Source of the DNA: an uncultured Flavobacterium sp.
Lineage (GTDB): Bacteria; Bacteroidota; Bacteroidia; Flavobacteriales; Flavobacteriaceae
Length of the DNA: 64,000 bases
Assembly (NCBI GenBank): GCA_943912855.1
Contig: CALTVC010000007.1
Span: forward strand, 62,001-126,000
Reading direction: 5' to 3'
Shown here: piece by piece, positions 46,136 through 53,439 of the stretch
How the letters are laid out: every line of letters begins with the position of its first letter
Position numbering within the stretch: the first letter of the stretch is position 1
Notes under the pieces: generated by a model
What the model was told of the DNA's origin: nothing
What the model saw: only the letters and a program-made list of their open reading frames with translations
Database searches by the model: none
Position numbers and translations under genes: made by a program

Positions 46136-47209
46136 ATGAAATCTCTCTCATCTACGCTTGCGCTTGTGTTTAGTGCAGGTATATCTTTTACTTCCGGTGC
46201 GCAAAATGACAATTTAAAACTTAACCAGGTACAGGTTATAGGCTCGCACAATAGTTATCGTAAAGCTATAGAACCAAAACTGTTTGATGCAATACATAAG
46301 CTGGACACCTCACGTGACCTTAGCGGAATGCAGTATGACCATGTAGAAATTACCAAACAGCTAAATATGGGACTTCGAAATCTGGAGATTGATATTTATG
46401 CAGATAGTGAGGGAGGACGTTATGCTCACCCGAAAGGGCTTGATCTGGCAAAGCCTACAGTAGCTTACAATACAGATGGAGCAATGAACAAGCCGGGTTT
46501 TAAAGTATTTCATGTACTCGATGTGGATTTCCGTACGTGGTACACTACATTTGATGCTCTGCTTTCTGACCTTAAAAAGTGGAGTGATGCCCACCCGAAC
46601 CATGAGCCTATTTTCATTACCCTGGAGCCTAAAGATGGTGACAGTAAGCTGGGAACTGTAGCTGAAAGTTATACACCACAGGTATTTGATGCCGTAGACA
46701 AAACCATTATAGATAATTTAGGGGCAAATAAGCTGATTACTCCCGATGCGGTACGTGGTAGCTACAAAACACTTGAAGATGCTGTATTGCATAACAACTG
46801 GCCTACACTAAAACAGGCAAGAGGTAAATTTATGTTTATCCTGGATGACAGTGGTAAAAAACGCGATGCCTATATGGAAGGGCATCCGTCGCTTAAGGGT
46901 AGGGTAGTATTTGCCAATGCGAAGCCGGGTACTCCTGAAGCGGCGGCAATGTTCCGTAATGAGCCGCAGAAAGACAATATAAAAGAACTTGTAGCCAAAG
47001 GTTATATCATTCGTACCCGTGCCGATGCGGATACTAAAGAAGCCCGTAAAAATGATTATAGCCGTTTTGAAGCGGCTAAGGCTTCGGGCGCACAAATAAT
47101 AACCACTGATTATTACCAGCCAAGTACATTCTTTAATTCGCCTTATCATATTTCATTTGACAACAATACGTATTTTAGGATAAACCCACTCAATGGTAAG
47201 GTAAAGTAA
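46136..47209 (+). CDS. Phosphatidylinositol-specific phospholipase C-like protein
   Basis: Encodes 357 residues with a signal peptide (ALVFSAGISFTSGAQ). The PI-PLC X-type barrel starts VQVIGSHNSYRKAIEP, where the first catalytic His lies. Metal or active-site acids lie in LRNLEIDIYAD, with FHVLDVDF and FITLEPKDGD further on. This resembles the bacterial Ca2+-dependent PI-PLC group. It should cleave phosphoinositides or related glycerophosphodiesters outside the cytoplasm. Divergent from susCD and convergent with a metallophosphoesterase. Confidence 0.82.
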   Translation: MKSLSSTLALVFSAGISFTSGAQNDNLKLNQVQVIGSHNSYRKAIEPKLFDAIHKLDTSRDLSGMQYDHVEITKQLNMGLRNLEIDIYADSEGGRYAHPKGLDLAKPTVAYNTDGAMNKPGFKVFHVLDVDFRTWYTTFDALLSDLKKWSDAHPNHEPIFITLEPKDGDSKLGTVAESYTPQVFDAVDKTIIDNLGANKLITPDAVRGSYKTLEDAVLHNNWPTLKQARGKFMFILDDSGKKRDAYMEGHPSLKGRVVFANAKPGTPEAAAMFRNEPQKDNIKELVAKGYIIRTRADADTKEARKNDYSRFEAAKASGAQIITTDYYQPSTFFNSPYHISFDNNTYFRINPLNGKVK

Positions 47210-47232
47210 AAAGGAGTCCTTCCTTTAAGCTC

Positions 47233-47265
47233 AAGCGGGAATCGGGCGGTGCCCGCTTATTTTTT
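47233..47265 (+). terminator. Terminator of the PI-PLC-like gene
   Basis: Stem AAGCGGG (47233-47239) / CCCGCTT (47252-47258) followed by a T run. It overlaps the 3' end of the convergent gene. Confidence 0.6.
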
Positions 47266-49083
47266 TGTTATGATTCCTGTTTTAAGATTAATGTTAAAGT
47301 TTCCTGCCGGATCACCTTTCTGTAACTTATTGAATATCTTAAAGAACAAAGAACATGAGTTTGTAAAATCATCTGTTGTTTTAGCATTGTTCTTTTCTGT
47401 CTGAGCTATGATGAGGTTGTATTGTTTTAACCTTTTATTGCCTATGTCGTTCAGGGCAAGACAATCAGCGCTTTGTAGTTTGTATAAGTCAAAGATCCAG
47501 TCAAAGCCATTCCATTGTAGCATTGCGGCTTTAGTAATCCCTGATTTTTTTAAAAGGCTATTGGCATCTCTGCCTGCAAATATTTCAAGTATTTGATAAC
47601 CGTTCATTACAGCAAATTTGTCGGTAAAGGTTTTAGGCCACTCTTGTGGTATAAAACGCAGTCTTACCAATTCCTTTAAATGAAACAGCATAAAATCGTG
47701 GTAGCTTTTGGTAGTAAGGATTTCTTTGTTCCAGATTTCTTTGCTTCCGGTTTGCTCTAAATAGTTATACTCAGTTTCATAAAGCTTGAAAAGAGAGTTG
47801 AATTTAGGTACATCATTTATTGCAACCGTTTCTACTTCCATATTTTCATTGTTGTGTATTGTAAGCACTTTGTAAGCAGGAATGTAAGCGGCCAGTGAGG
47901 GCGATTGTATGTTAATAAGTGTATTACCTTGTTGTGTTTTATAAATACCGGTATCATTAATATGCATATGACCTGCAAAGTGTAACCTGATTCCGGCATT
48001 GGCAAAAGCCTCGGCTACACCTTCGGTGGGTACACGCTCTAGCTGCCATTTACCTTTACCCAAAAGGTTTTCAATATCATCAGATGCATTGTCATTAAAT
48101 TCTACCATAGGGTAGTGGCTGAAAGCTATTAGTATTTTATCCAGACGTTTAGCTTCTTCAGAGACTTTTTTAACCCAGTTTATTAAATGTTGTTTATTGC
48201 TAAGTACATTGTTATATCCCACAGAAGCTCCAGAGTAATTTGCAGGGTTTGAAACATTACCATCTGAAGTTTTTTTAGGAATGTAAACATTGCCGTCTAA
48301 TGCAAGGAGCCAAATTCCTTTTACAGGTTCGGTTACATAGCTTGCATCAGGAATAGTATAGCTGTCTTTTACAGTATAACTACGGGTATCATACGCCGAT
48401 TCTTTTAAAGCTTTTGAGTAGCTATAATGTTCGTAAGTATAACTACTAAAAGGTGTAGCCCAGTAGAGTATATTCGGGTTAGGGTAGAAACCGAAATCTT
48501 TAAGATATTCCGAAATTGCATCATAGCCCATTGTAGCAATATCTTCAGTTATAATAACCGGAAGAGCAACTGAATCTTTTTGTTTGTATAATGAAGCATT
48601 GCTAAAAATAGGTTGAGGTTTCCCGTCTTTACCTAAAAAATCATTTTTTCCCGCAGGGCTGTTCCATGGAGTAACAGGGTCATGATTTCCTGTCGTAATA
48701 AAAAACCGGATACCATATTTACTGTTATATTCCTTCAATATGAGTTGTAGCCCCTTAAGATGTATTGGCTGCCCATCATCAGTGTAATCACCCGGCAATG
48801 CTACAATTTTAATACCTCGTTTGGCAATATCATCCAGAGTCGCTATAAACGCAAAGTAGTTTTCATTAAAAACACGTGTACTATGTAGCTGTGCATTCAT
48901 GGTGCGGAGTAGTGTATACTTACCGTCCTTTGGATTTGTTATGCCTTTATAGGCATTGTCTTTAAATGTACCGTATAAATCCTGTAAGTGTACATCGGCT
49001 AGGAAAGCTATTTTATTATTGGTCTGAGCTGTAACTGAGCTACAAAGTATGAGTACTATTTGTACAGTGCATAAAAACTTCAT
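47257..49083 (-). CDS. Exported metallophosphoesterase
   Basis: Encodes 608 residues with a signal peptide (VQIVLILCSSVTAQ). Calcineurin-like metal motifs are present in order: LADVHL (DxH), PGDYTDDG (GDxxDD), TTGNHDPVTP (GNHD), an FSHYPMVEF His, and FAGHMHIND (GHxH). The ~200-residue C-terminal region is unassigned. It should hydrolyse a phosphomonoester or diester in the periplasm or outside. The start at 49083 is chosen because it begins the signal peptide; the open frame reaches 49155. Confidence 0.85.
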   Translation of the reverse strand: MKFLCTVQIVLILCSSVTAQTNNKIAFLADVHLQDLYGTFKDNAYKGITNPKDGKYTLLRTMNAQLHSTRVFNENYFAFIATLDDIAKRGIKIVALPGDYTDDGQPIHLKGLQLILKEYNSKYGIRFFITTGNHDPVTPWNSPAGKNDFLGKDGKPQPIFSNASLYKQKDSVALPVIITEDIATMGYDAISEYLKDFGFYPNPNILYWATPFSSYTYEHYSYSKALKESAYDTRSYTVKDSYTIPDASYVTEPVKGIWLLALDGNVYIPKKTSDGNVSNPANYSGASVGYNNVLSNKQHLINWVKKVSEEAKRLDKILIAFSHYPMVEFNDNASDDIENLLGKGKWQLERVPTEGVAEAFANAGIRLHFAGHMHINDTGIYKTQQGNTLINIQSPSLAAYIPAYKVLTIHNNENMEVETVAINDVPKFNSLFKLYETEYNYLEQTGSKEIWNKEILTTKSYHDFMLFHLKELVRLRFIPQEWPKTFTDKFAVMNGYQILEIFAGRDANSLLKKSGITKAAMLQWNGFDWIFDLYKLQSADCLALNDIGNKRLKQYNLIIAQTEKNNAKTTDDFTNSCSLFFKIFNKLQKGDPAGNFNINLKTGIITKK

Positions 49084-49137
49084 AGAGTGTTTTTTAAGCT
49101 CGCAAAAATACGAATGAATACAAAAAGTTTCTGAGGG

Positions 49138-49328
49138 TTGACACAAATTTGACACAGAGTTAAAACTAAAAACCCGAAACGTCCAGTGTATACTGGTGTT
49201 TCGGGTTTTGTTGTAGCGAAGACGGGAGTTTTTACCCCTCGCGCACCCCTAACCTGTTATTGATTGTCAGTGACTTACAGTTATTATTTCTTTGTTTTTA
49301 CATCGTTTTTGACACATATATGACACAG
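49138..49328. repeat. Pair of 20-bp direct repeats (18/20 identical)
   Basis: TTGACACA-AATT-TGACACAG at 49138-49157 and TTGACACA-TATA-TGACACAG at 49309-49328. Each is itself a tandem of TTGACACA-like half-sites. Candidate recombinase or regulator sites. Confidence 0.55.
49169..49209. terminator. Long hairpin, terminator-like in both directions
   Basis: Outer 12-bp stem AAAACCCGAAAC / GTTTCGGGTTTT and inner stem CCAGT / ACTGG. It lies upstream of the metallophosphoesterase start, so it does not end that gene. Confidence 0.6.
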
Positions 49329-49388
49329 GTCACGGGGCTGTAACGCCCGGTATCACTGCTTTATCCGCGATAGCGGATGCAACAAACC

Positions 49389-49456
49389 GTAGCCTGTGGG
49401 AGCTCAGGTAGGGCAAATGCGATAGCTTTTGCCGTGCCTGGGCTTCCTCAGGCTAC
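49389..49456. ncRNA. Long imperfect hairpin (possible structured RNA or DNA site)
   Basis: Arms of about 29 bases begin and end GTAGCCTG...CAGGCTAC. Most mismatches become G-U pairs if transcribed. The perfect hairpin ATCCGC-GATA-GCGGAT (49363-49378) sits just upstream. Confidence 0.4.
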
Positions 49457-49573
49457 ACCTTATTCTCTTTTCCATCCCCTCGCGCACCCCGCCCCTCAGG
49501 ATGCCGATTTTGTAAACCCAGCCACCGCAAACCCTTTTCCCTTTTACCCTTAGTCTATTTTACACAAAATATT

Positions 49574-49677
49574 TGTAAACATTGTAAACAAACGGCGCAA
49601 GGTAGCGAAAACACTGGACTTTTTATATGTTTATATTTTGTTTATAAACTTTACCTGTTTACAAAAATTTATAAACA
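49574..49677. repeat. Cluster of TGTTTAY / RTAAACA heptamers
   Basis: At least six copies occur in both orientations: 49574, 49583, 49628, 49639 (palindromic TGTTTATAAAC), 49656 and about 49671, with one more at 49511. They are iteron-like and could bind an initiator or regulator. Confidence 0.45.
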
Positions 49678-49706
49678 TATAGTATAATAGTAAGGAATAG
49701 GCACAA

Positions 49707-49735
49707 AAAATCCCGCAAAATGGATTGCGGGTGGT
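49707..49735. terminator. Terminator after the secreted-protein gene
   Basis: Stem ATCCCGCAA / TTGCGGGT with T runs on both strands, 10 bp beyond the stop at 49746 (minus strand). Confidence 0.65.
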
Positions 49736-49745
49736 GGTTTTTAAA

Positions 49746-50228
49746 TTATTGAACTAGTTTTTTATATTCCTGATATTCTGCCTCAGGGAAAAAATACATT
49801 TTATATCCTCCAAAGTCAAAGCTATTAGTACTGTTCTTGTTAAATGCCTTGTATGCAGTGAGCTGTTCAGTGTTTAAGGCATTTCTTGTTTCATCTTCAA
49901 TTTTTAATAGAGTAGATATCAGCTTTACTTTATTCTGTGCAGTTTCACCTGTTGCAAAAGCATCATAAGAGGATTTTAGTTCAGCCCACTGCTTTGCAAA
50001 AAGCTCATTCAATTTAATCTTTTGGTCTTCATTAAGTTTTATTGCCAATTCAAGCTTTTTCAATTTTGAATCAGCAAAAGTTTGCTCGACAGATTTTTCA
50101 GAATGTTTCTTTTGATAGTTTTCAATATTTCCTGTTGCGCCTTGAGTTCTGAATTTAAAATCCTTTTTGTCTTGCGCATTGGCAAATACCCCCAGCATCA
50201 ATGCCAGGATAATAAAATAATGTTTCAT
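49746..50228 (-). CDS. Secreted helical protein, Spy/CpxP-like, unknown function
   Basis: Encodes 160 residues with a signal peptide (FIILALMLGVFANAQ). The mature part is helical and charged. It shows two LNxxQ-type motifs (LNEDQKIKLNELFAKQW and LNTEQLTAYKAF) that recall the LTxxQ motifs of periplasmic Spy/CpxP chaperones. No sorting domain. It starts 11 bp after the XRE regulator on the same strand, so repressor and secreted protein are probably co-expressed, an arrangement seen for accessory genes of mobile elements. Confidence 0.65.
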   Translation of the reverse strand: MKHYFIILALMLGVFANAQDKKDFKFRTQGATGNIENYQKKHSEKSVEQTFADSKLKKLELAIKLNEDQKIKLNELFAKQWAELKSSYDAFATGETAQNKVKLISTLLKIEDETRNALNTEQLTAYKAFNKNSTNSFDFGGYKMYFFPEAEYQEYKKLVQ

Positions 50229-50239
50229 GGTTGTATAAG

Positions 50240-50614
50240 TTATTGGTTATAAGTTCTTTCTATCAAATCTCGTAAAAATAAATTATCAATTCGTAATTCT
50301 TCTACGTCTTTTTTAAGAATTTCAATAGTGTCCTTGTAAGCTTTCACTAATTCACTTTCATCCTTATATTGAGACTTTGGTTCGTTAACACTTAATGTAC
50401 CAAATACTTTTTTGTATTCAGCATTTTCAGGAGCTACAAAAAGTTCAATAATATGAACACCTAAAGAATGTGCAATATTCTGCATTTTACTTAATGGTAT
50501 ATCCGCGCCTTCTTTCTCGTATTCAACCATAATTCGGGTCGAAAACCCACATTTTGCCGCTAATTCAGCCTGACTTAAATTATTTTTCTTTCTTAACTCT
50601 CTAATTCTTAGCAT
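50240..50614 (-). CDS. XRE-family transcriptional regulator
   Basis: Encodes 124 residues. Residues ~4-60 form the Cro/C1-type HTH (IRELRKKNNLSQAELAAKCGFSTRIMVEYEKEG...PLSKMQNIAHSLG). The C-terminal ~50 residues look like a coiled-coil dimerisation region (LVKAYKDTIEILKKDVEELR). It faces the large plus-strand operon and has a perfect inverted repeat directly upstream, so it is the likely repressor of this element. Confidence 0.85.
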   Translation of the reverse strand: MLRIRELRKKNNLSQAELAAKCGFSTRIMVEYEKEGADIPLSKMQNIAHSLGVHIIELFVAPENAEYKKVFGTLSVNEPKSQYKDESELVKAYKDTIEILKKDVEELRIDNLFLRDLIERTYNQ

Positions 50615-50863
50615 ATTGTGAATTATGTTTCATAAATGTGTAAAATATTTCACTATTTATTTTGTTATATGAAACATCTTGCAGATATTTGCTTAACAAA
50701 ACGTAACAAAAACGGCACGCAACCGTAACAAAAACAAAACAAAAATAGGAATTAAAAACGGGGTTAAATGCCCCCTTGCAAAATATTGCCTGTTCCTAAC
50801 CTTGTAAGTAGTCAACGATTGTGCCATTTGTAGGAATTTGATGTATAACAAAACAACTTATTT
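50615..50863. promoter_or_regulatory. Divergent control region with XRE operator candidates
   Basis: The perfect 10-bp inverted repeats ATGTTTCATA (50625-50634) and TATGAAACAT (50668-50677) sit 11 and 54 bp from the XRE start. Two direct copies of CGTAACAAAAAC follow (50702-50713, 50724-50735). No clear TAnnTTTG box was found for the rightward operon. Confidence 0.55.
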
Positions 50864-51040
50864 ATGTACACAATCAAGGAAATCAAGACGGCTATTGCAA
50901 ACTGTAATACTACCGTTGAAGTACAAAAGATTCAGAGCCTGTTAGTTGATTACTCGGGCAAGCCGTTAAACCTCGCTTTCAAGGCGTGGCTTTTTGTGGC
51001 ATGCAAGAACAGGAAATTTGCAATTCTTAAAGCAGCATGA
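50864..51040 (+). CDS. Small protein, first gene of the accessory operon
   Basis: Encodes 58 residues, starting MYTIKEIKTAIANC and ending RKFAILKAA. Mixed charge, with a hydrophobic centre (LAFKAWLFVACK). Its stop overlaps the next start as ATGA (51037-51040), the same coupling used elsewhere in this operon, which supports it as real. Not recognised. Confidence 0.6.
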   Translation: MYTIKEIKTAIANCNTTVEVQKIQSLLVDYSGKPLNLAFKAWLFVACKNRKFAILKAA

Positions 51041-51270
51041 GTACCCGCAACACTAAACTTCAGACGGGTATAGATAGCTTACCTGAAGAAAAGAGAAAAC
51101 AGATAAGAGAAGAATTGCATAAAGCAAAGATGGCTATTAATAGTGCGGCAGTTTTGATGCACGGAACCGACCTCGAATCTAATCCGCTTCTTGTGGATAA
51201 TACGTACCCTTCTTTATGGAGTCAGCTTTATGATTTGGAACAGCTTTTTAAAGGAACCCGCAGGTTATGA
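51037..51270 (+). CDS. Hypothetical 77-residue protein
   Basis: Helical, charged protein (SLPEEKRKQIREELHKAKMAI...). The ATG overlaps the previous stop and its own stop overlaps an ATG at 51267, again ATGA. No known family recognised. Confidence 0.65.
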   Translation: MSTRNTKLQTGIDSLPEEKRKQIREELHKAKMAINSAAVLMHGTDLESNPLLVDNTYPSLWSQLYDLEQLFKGTRRL

Positions 51271-51729
51271 GAAATACCCCCCCCCTATAAACAGGACCGC
51301 CGGTATTACCTGCACCGCAAGTTAAAAGGCCGATACACCTACAGCGCTACAAACCGCACCGTATTGGTACCGCCTGATTACCCCGATAACGACAGCGACA
51401 TTGCTGAGCTGCGCGACACCTTCCGCTATAACATTCAATATTCAATAACAGAGGCTATGAATTTTACCACCGACGAAAAAGAAGAAATAACCAACACCCT
51501 TGGTAAGCATTACTCAGGCAAGGTAATAGCCCACCTGAACAGCAAGGGCATTACCAATGCCGATGGCAATCCGTACAGCGCCGACAGCGTGCGCAACATT
51601 GTAAACGGTACGAACGGCCGGAGCGCTAACCCCGAAGTGGTTGCCGCCATACTGGAACTGGTAGCCGAAACCAAGAAAAGCCTTGCAGGGCTGGAGAAGA
51701 AAAGGAAAAAAGTACTTAAAACGAGCTGA
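51267..51729 (+). CDS. Hypothetical protein with apparent frameshift in a C9 tract
   Basis: The ATG at 51267 overlaps the preceding stop but its frame closes after seven codons (M R N T P P L stop) because of a run of nine Cs (51277-51285). With eight Cs the frame would continue without interruption to 51729, giving about 153 residues starting MRNTPPYKQDRRYYLHRK. The uninterrupted part in the sequence as given runs from 51271 and has only a TTG start at 51364. The C-terminal part is helical with a basic tail (LEKKRKKVLKTS) and a recombinase-like stretch (HLNSKGITNADGNPYSADSVRNIV). This may be a sequencing error, slippage site or mutation. Confidence 0.6.
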
Positions 51730-51731
51730 CC

Positions 51732-51995
51732 ATGAACCTGCCACAAAAATATACCGACCTGCTATCCCTCCCGATAAGCGATCGCACCATAGCTTTTATG
51801 ATGGTTACCCCGCTTGAAAGGGAGTACGTAAACAATCTATCGGCGTTGCAAAAGCTAACCGACAGCCGTTTTTGCAATGACATCAACAACCATAGCCCGG
51901 AATATGAAACCATATACAGGCCGTTGCTTCAGCGTAAAATAGATGCCTTGCAATTAGAGGTATATAACCAGGCTAAACTACTGGGCCATGGATAA
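51732..51995 (+). CDS. Hypothetical 87-residue protein
   Basis: Starts MNLPQKYTDLLSLP. The C-terminal end RPLLQRKIDALQLEVYNQ is a short amphipathic helix similar in pattern to the ends of the next two proteins. Two bases after the previous stop; overlaps the next gene by 8 bp. Not recognised. Confidence 0.65.
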   Translation: MNLPQKYTDLLSLPISDRTIAFMMVTPLEREYVNNLSALQKLTDSRFCNDINNHSPEYETIYRPLLQRKIDALQLEVYNQAKLLGHG

Positions 51996-52353
51996 AGCAA
52001 AAATGATTTGGGTACTTCAGCAGATACTTATAACGTATACCGATGCTATTACCGATGCGCCCAACTTTACCAATAAAGAATTTCTGCCTTACCTGGGAAG
52101 TTTAAAGATATCTGGTGGTATGTGCGAGCTACTGTATGACTACGTGCAGGCTGACAGTGCAAAAGAGTTAAAAACTGAGTTGTTTAAGGACAACCATGCA
52201 CCATACTTTACTATGTACTGGTACAATGCTCCCTTTATGGTAAAGTTTAAATGGGAACGGATATCTGCTTTGGAATCACGCAAGAACAACCTTGAAAGGA
52301 CCATTAACCGACTACAAACCGAATTAAGTTATGACCAACCAGCAAATACTTAA
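51988..52353 (+). CDS. Hypothetical protein, paralogue of the next gene
   Basis: Encodes 121 residues. It shares with the following protein a central GMC motif (SGGMCELLYDY), aromatic YW residues, and a C-terminal helix RKNNLERTINRLQTEL. Overlaps both neighbours. No known family recognised; the GMC and RxxLxRTIxRL pattern defines a small local family. Confidence 0.65.
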   Translation: MDKAKMIWVLQQILITYTDAITDAPNFTNKEFLPYLGSLKISGGMCELLYDYVQADSAKELKTELFKDNHAPYFTMYWYNAPFMVKFKWERISALESRKNNLERTINRLQTELSYDQPANT

Positions 52354-52687
52354 CGCGCTCTACCCGGTACGCCAAGCATACCGCGAAGCGATAGAAGATA
52401 TACAGGCAATGCACATGGATGATCCTTATGATTATTTGTATGGTATCAATATGGAAGAAGGAATGTGTTTGGTGATAAGTGAGATGCAACGCGACCTATA
52501 TTGGCTTATGAAAGAATTGAGCCAAGACATTGTTGCAAAGACTAATAGTAGCTACTGGTACCCACGTGCCGAACATTATTGGAGCTGGCCTAATAAAATC
52601 ATACCGCAATGCCTACAGCCACGCCTGGACCACCTAAACCGAACCATTGGCAGATTAGAAAACGAAGTAAACGAGTACGAAGCATGA
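52331..52687 (+). CDS. Hypothetical protein, paralogue of the preceding gene
   Basis: Encodes 118 residues with the same layout: EEGMCLVISEM, SSYWYPRAEHYW, and C-terminal RLDHLNRTIGRLENEVNEYE. It overlaps the preceding gene by 23 bp and the next by four (ATGA). Tandem duplication followed by divergence is the simplest reading. Confidence 0.65.
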   Translation: MTNQQILNALYPVRQAYREAIEDIQAMHMDDPYDYLYGINMEEGMCLVISEMQRDLYWLMKELSQDIVAKTNSSYWYPRAEHYWSWPNKIIPQCLQPRLDHLNRTIGRLENEVNEYEA

Positions 52688-53307
52688 TAACAGAACTATA
52701 TAAATTATATCCATTGCAAGCAAAGGCCTGGGAGCTTAAGTTAAGTGAGGTTGATGAAGGTTACCTATGTTGTGATATTATTGTTTTCGCTGAAAATCGT
52801 GGTAAAGCCAAATCTGCTTTGCTAACACGAGCAAGGCACGAAGGGCTTGATGTTCTAAATACGGGTGAAGAAATTACTTACCTGAATATACCTGTTCAGC
52901 GTTCACCGGCATCGGATAAATTTTTATTTGAAGATGAAGCCCTTTCAGGTTATAGAATTAGTGAAATTTTAGTAGAAAGGGAAAGGCTTAAAAAGCTTGA
53001 TGAGCTACTAAAAGACGAAAGTATAACGCATTGCTATATCTGCCGACACGGACAGTATTACAGGCCACGCTATTGTGGTTATACAAGTTCAAAGATTTCT
53101 GCCGGTGTCTACCTTACAGCTGATGCAGTACGTCATGCAAGAGGTGTAGCGGATATTAAGCTACTGCCTGTAAATCCTGAATCACATAACCAATTAATCA
53201 TTGCCGAAATAGCAAAGCTTGAATCTAATCTTATAACTGACAATGCAAGCACTATACCACCCCAGTCAACTACCGGGAGCCATCAAAAAGGCGATACGCC
53301 AACGTGA
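52684..53307 (+). CDS. Hypothetical protein, 207 residues
   Basis: Mixed alpha/beta protein. The N terminus (WELKLSEVDEGYLCCDIIVFAENRGKAKSALL) looks like a small globular domain. The middle holds a Cys-His-Cys stretch (THCYICRHGQYYRPRYCG) that could bind a metal. Pro/Ser/Thr-rich end. The ATG at 52684 overlaps the previous stop and is preferred over an upstream start at 52609. Not recognised. Confidence 0.65.
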   Translation: MITELYKLYPLQAKAWELKLSEVDEGYLCCDIIVFAENRGKAKSALLTRARHEGLDVLNTGEEITYLNIPVQRSPASDKFLFEDEALSGYRISEILVERERLKKLDELLKDESITHCYICRHGQYYRPRYCGYTSSKISAGVYLTADAVRHARGVADIKLLPVNPESHNQLIIAEIAKLESNLITDNASTIPPQSTTGSHQKGDTPT

Positions 53308-53416
53308 TGTACTGCAAGCTTCATCAGGCTTTACAGATGAAGACAAAGCTACCCTTGATGCTATTTACAGTGACTTCATAACCAAAGGCACTGAGATAAT
53401 GAACAAACACAAATAA
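53243..53416 (+). CDS. Small 57-residue ORF overlapping the previous gene
   Basis: Starts MQALYHPSQLPGAIKKAIRQ and ends TEIMNKHK. The ATG lies within the 3' end of the previous gene in another frame (65-bp overlap) and the stop is 23 bp before the primase gene. A helical, charged composition fits the neighbours. Unrecognised. Confidence 0.45.
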   Translation: MQALYHPSQLPGAIKKAIRQRDVLQASSGFTDEDKATLDAIYSDFITKGTEIMNKHK

Positions 53417-53439
53417 GCCCTTAATACTAGCCGACATAT

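Larger units (their letters stand above)
49084..49745. other. 662-bp repeat- and hairpin-rich non-coding region, probable accessory-element boundary
   Basis: It contains a perfect terminator-like hairpin (49169-49209), a 20-bp near-direct repeat TTGACACA(n)4TGACACAG (49138-49157, 49309-49328), and a 15-bp perfect direct repeat CCCCTCGCGCACCCC (49235-49249, 49476-49490). It also contains a small palindrome (49363-49378), a ~68-bp imperfect hairpin (49389-49456) and a cluster of TGTTTAY/RTAAACA heptamers. No supportable ORF. Confidence 0.7.
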
